DNA of 64,000 nucleotides, taken from NCBI RefSeq assembly GCF_009649845.1, contig NZ_WJIE01000002.1, positions 124,001 through 188,000 of the forward strand. Direction: 5' to 3'. The position numbers and the translations under genes are program-made. Shown in pieces: positions 63,701 to 64,000 of the stretch (position 1 is its first letter; the number at the start of each line of letters is the position of its first letter). The notes under the pieces are model-generated. The model had not been told where the DNA came from and made no database searches. It was given only the letters and a program-made list of their open reading frames with translations. Origin of the DNA: Polyangium spumosum. Lineage in GTDB: Bacteria; Myxococcota_A; Polyangia; Polyangiales; Polyangiaceae.

Positions 63701-64000
63701 CGGTCATTCCGAGCGGCGGCTGCGTGCCACGCGGCCGATCCCGTCGGCGCACGCGCTTGAGGGCGTCGCCGCCGGCGTGCGCCGTCTGCGGCAGCATCGG
63801 GGCGGGCATGGGTCCGGGGCGGGGCTGCGAGCCGCGGGCCTGATCTCGCAGCGTGATCAGCAGCGCCGCGACGTGCTTGCAGTGCTGGCCCCCCTTCGAG
63901 AACGTCGGGCACGAGCAGTAGGACTTGATGCCGTCCGGCGTGAGCTCGACCTTCACCGGGTAGGGCTCCGAGTCGCTCGCGCGGACGACCCCGCTCGCGC
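60777..64000 (-). CDS. SWIM zinc finger + SNF2-family ATPase, N-terminus outside window
   Basis: The frame is open to base 64000, so the start lies outside; at least 1074 residues are visible. A GTG at 63956 is not the start, since upstream codons (ASDSEPYPVKVEL) match the family. First a SWIM zinc finger (CSCPTFSKGGQHCKH). Then about 450 residues of SNF2-associated region. SNF2 motor: DDMGLGKTVQT, ILDEAQHIKN, ALTGTPIENRLSEIWSIFDF; helicase C: VLVFSQFVMMLKI, SLKAGGTGLNLT, WWNPAVEQQATDRAHRIGQ. A swi2/snf2 (RapA/HepA-like) DNA translocase that remodels protein-DNA complexes. Convergent with motor cluster B. Confidence 0.93.
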   Translation of the reverse strand, partial: ASGVVRASDSEPYPVKVELTPDGIKSYCSCPTFSKGGQHCKHVAALLITLRDQARGSQPRPGPMPAPMLPQTAHAGGDALKRVRRRDRPRGTQPPLGMTGPGAPMAHMGGSERTSMAAMGPPGSSVITAPQQDATAKQTGIGAWLPPEGLGGSRRVEFRLHVRQGALTVTVLDADARVPILPSTALAWQALYPTPDRDALRLLARLESGNPRHPAVDVRGEDVAELLPSLEGQRVLLEPALMQLRFTEEPLRPRFDLETVGGDTIIVKASFERPSDKRRFSLLQGGWFEGWPGWHVDTQEGIARRIDKRVSPAAMRRLLRSPTIAEPMRDLVRLIMQGLPKVALEVGAELPDLAQIADVVDLPPTFRMRAGGSLVEAHVQLYAAYGEEEVQVRADGISPPVLVQPPEEGMKRARCVRVDIAAQQEAAVHLLGLGLKPDETGQEFVATGDAAIRFWSEGLAELPDTWDLFVPEDLVDTQVRHKPLGVFAKVTSGMDWLNVKLSFESEGIAVDRDELRRCLTEGKKYVRLEDGSFAPLDPDTIRAMLDREIELMTAAGRTGKLPLAHAGRIQELLSQVSGASVGQGARELFQKLSSIDEIESTKKPRALKATLRPYQEAGLSWLKFIHDIGSGGVLADDMGLGKTVQTIALLLSVKQEEKHVKALIVAPTSVVTNWERELARFAPTLRVALWHGADRKDQIEEVHEAEVIITSYALLRRDEEFLAKLDLTYAILDEAQHIKNPLSATAAAAKRLKARRRLALTGTPIENRLSEIWSIFDFVSPGLLGALDKFEARLARPIEAGDYKAAQRLRSIIHPFILRRTKQEVAKDLPEKIETDQICDLTGDQRSIYMQVAREVRAQVLGEVERVGIAKSQLQILAGLTRLRQAACDPRLLGLPREFSDEDSGKLVALRELVSNAVEGGHKVLVFSQFVMMLKIIERAMKEDGVPYEYLDGATKDRMERVERFQNDPTVPVFLISLKAGGTGLNLTAADTVIHFDPWWNPAVEQQATDRAHRIGQTRVVTAYRLVAEGTIEEKILLLKQKKRELVASVLSEDTGGAKKLTKADVEELFAVD

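Overview
The window is high-GC DNA (strong G/C bias at third codon positions, many GTG starts and overlapping gene ends) from a myxobacterium, most likely of the Polyangium/Sorangium type (Myxococcota). Support from the sequence: Cys-rich MopE-type repeat proteins, a MYXO-CTERM-like surface anchor, many Gly-rich lipoprotein linkers, a Ser/Thr protein kinase, and TolQ/ExbD motor gene sets of the kind used in myxobacterial gliding (Agl). The organism assignment is an inference. Both ends are cut: a response regulator at base 1 and a SNF2 helicase at base 64000.

Layout. 1-2 kb: two receiver-domain proteins and a soluble histidine kinase. 2-12 kb: cell-surface block: a translationally coupled pair of giant Cys-rich MopE-repeat proteins (one with a VWA domain and MYXO-CTERM-like tail, one a lipoprotein with an FGE/SUMF1-like C-terminus), then a beta-propeller lipoprotein. 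12-14.3 kb: a CcmC/CcmD cytochrome-c-biogenesis remnant, a 47-residue membrane protein and an acyl-CoA dehydrogenase. 14.4-16.2 kb: a Ser/Thr kinase. 16.2-21.6 kb: an envelope block on the minus strand (AMIN protein, LptD/OstA-like barrel, NtrC-type regulator, TolC-family protein). 21.7-25.2 kb: PEGA/TPR membrane protein plus two paralogous Cys-rich lipoproteins of lower GC. 25.2-31.6 kb: large alpha/beta-hydrolase lipoprotein, a propeller-BRCT-pentapeptide fusion, an outer-membrane barrel coupled to a secreted Gly-linker protein.

31.8-42 kb: MenB, an NTT/ADP-ATP-translocase-like transporter fused to HEAT repeats and a cyclic-nucleotide-binding domain, a TMTC-like membrane/TPR protein, an OmpA-family protein, a DUF6600-like protein with an Arg-Ser tail built from 36-bp repeats, and a small lipoprotein ending at a clear terminator. 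42-51 kb: minus-strand series with a paired M16 peptidase, a zinc-ribbon membrane protein, two overlapping cation/proton antiporters, and a stand-alone helicase-associated-domain protein. 51.7-54.9 kb: overlapping trio HD phosphohydrolase / outer-membrane protein / glycerate 2-kinase. 54.9-60.7 kb: two divergent TolQ-ExbD-ExbD motor clusters around a 773-bp gene-free region. 60.8-64 kb: SWIM zinc finger + SNF2 ATPase.

Most products are predicted to act in or on the envelope: surface display, outer-membrane assembly and proteolysis, ion exchange and proton-driven motors. No rRNA, tRNA, CRISPR array, insertion sequence or prophage gene was seen. The best candidates for little-described biology are the coupled MopE-repeat pair, the two divergent motor clusters, the transporter-HEAT-cNMP fusion, and the propeller-BRCT-pentapeptide fusion.
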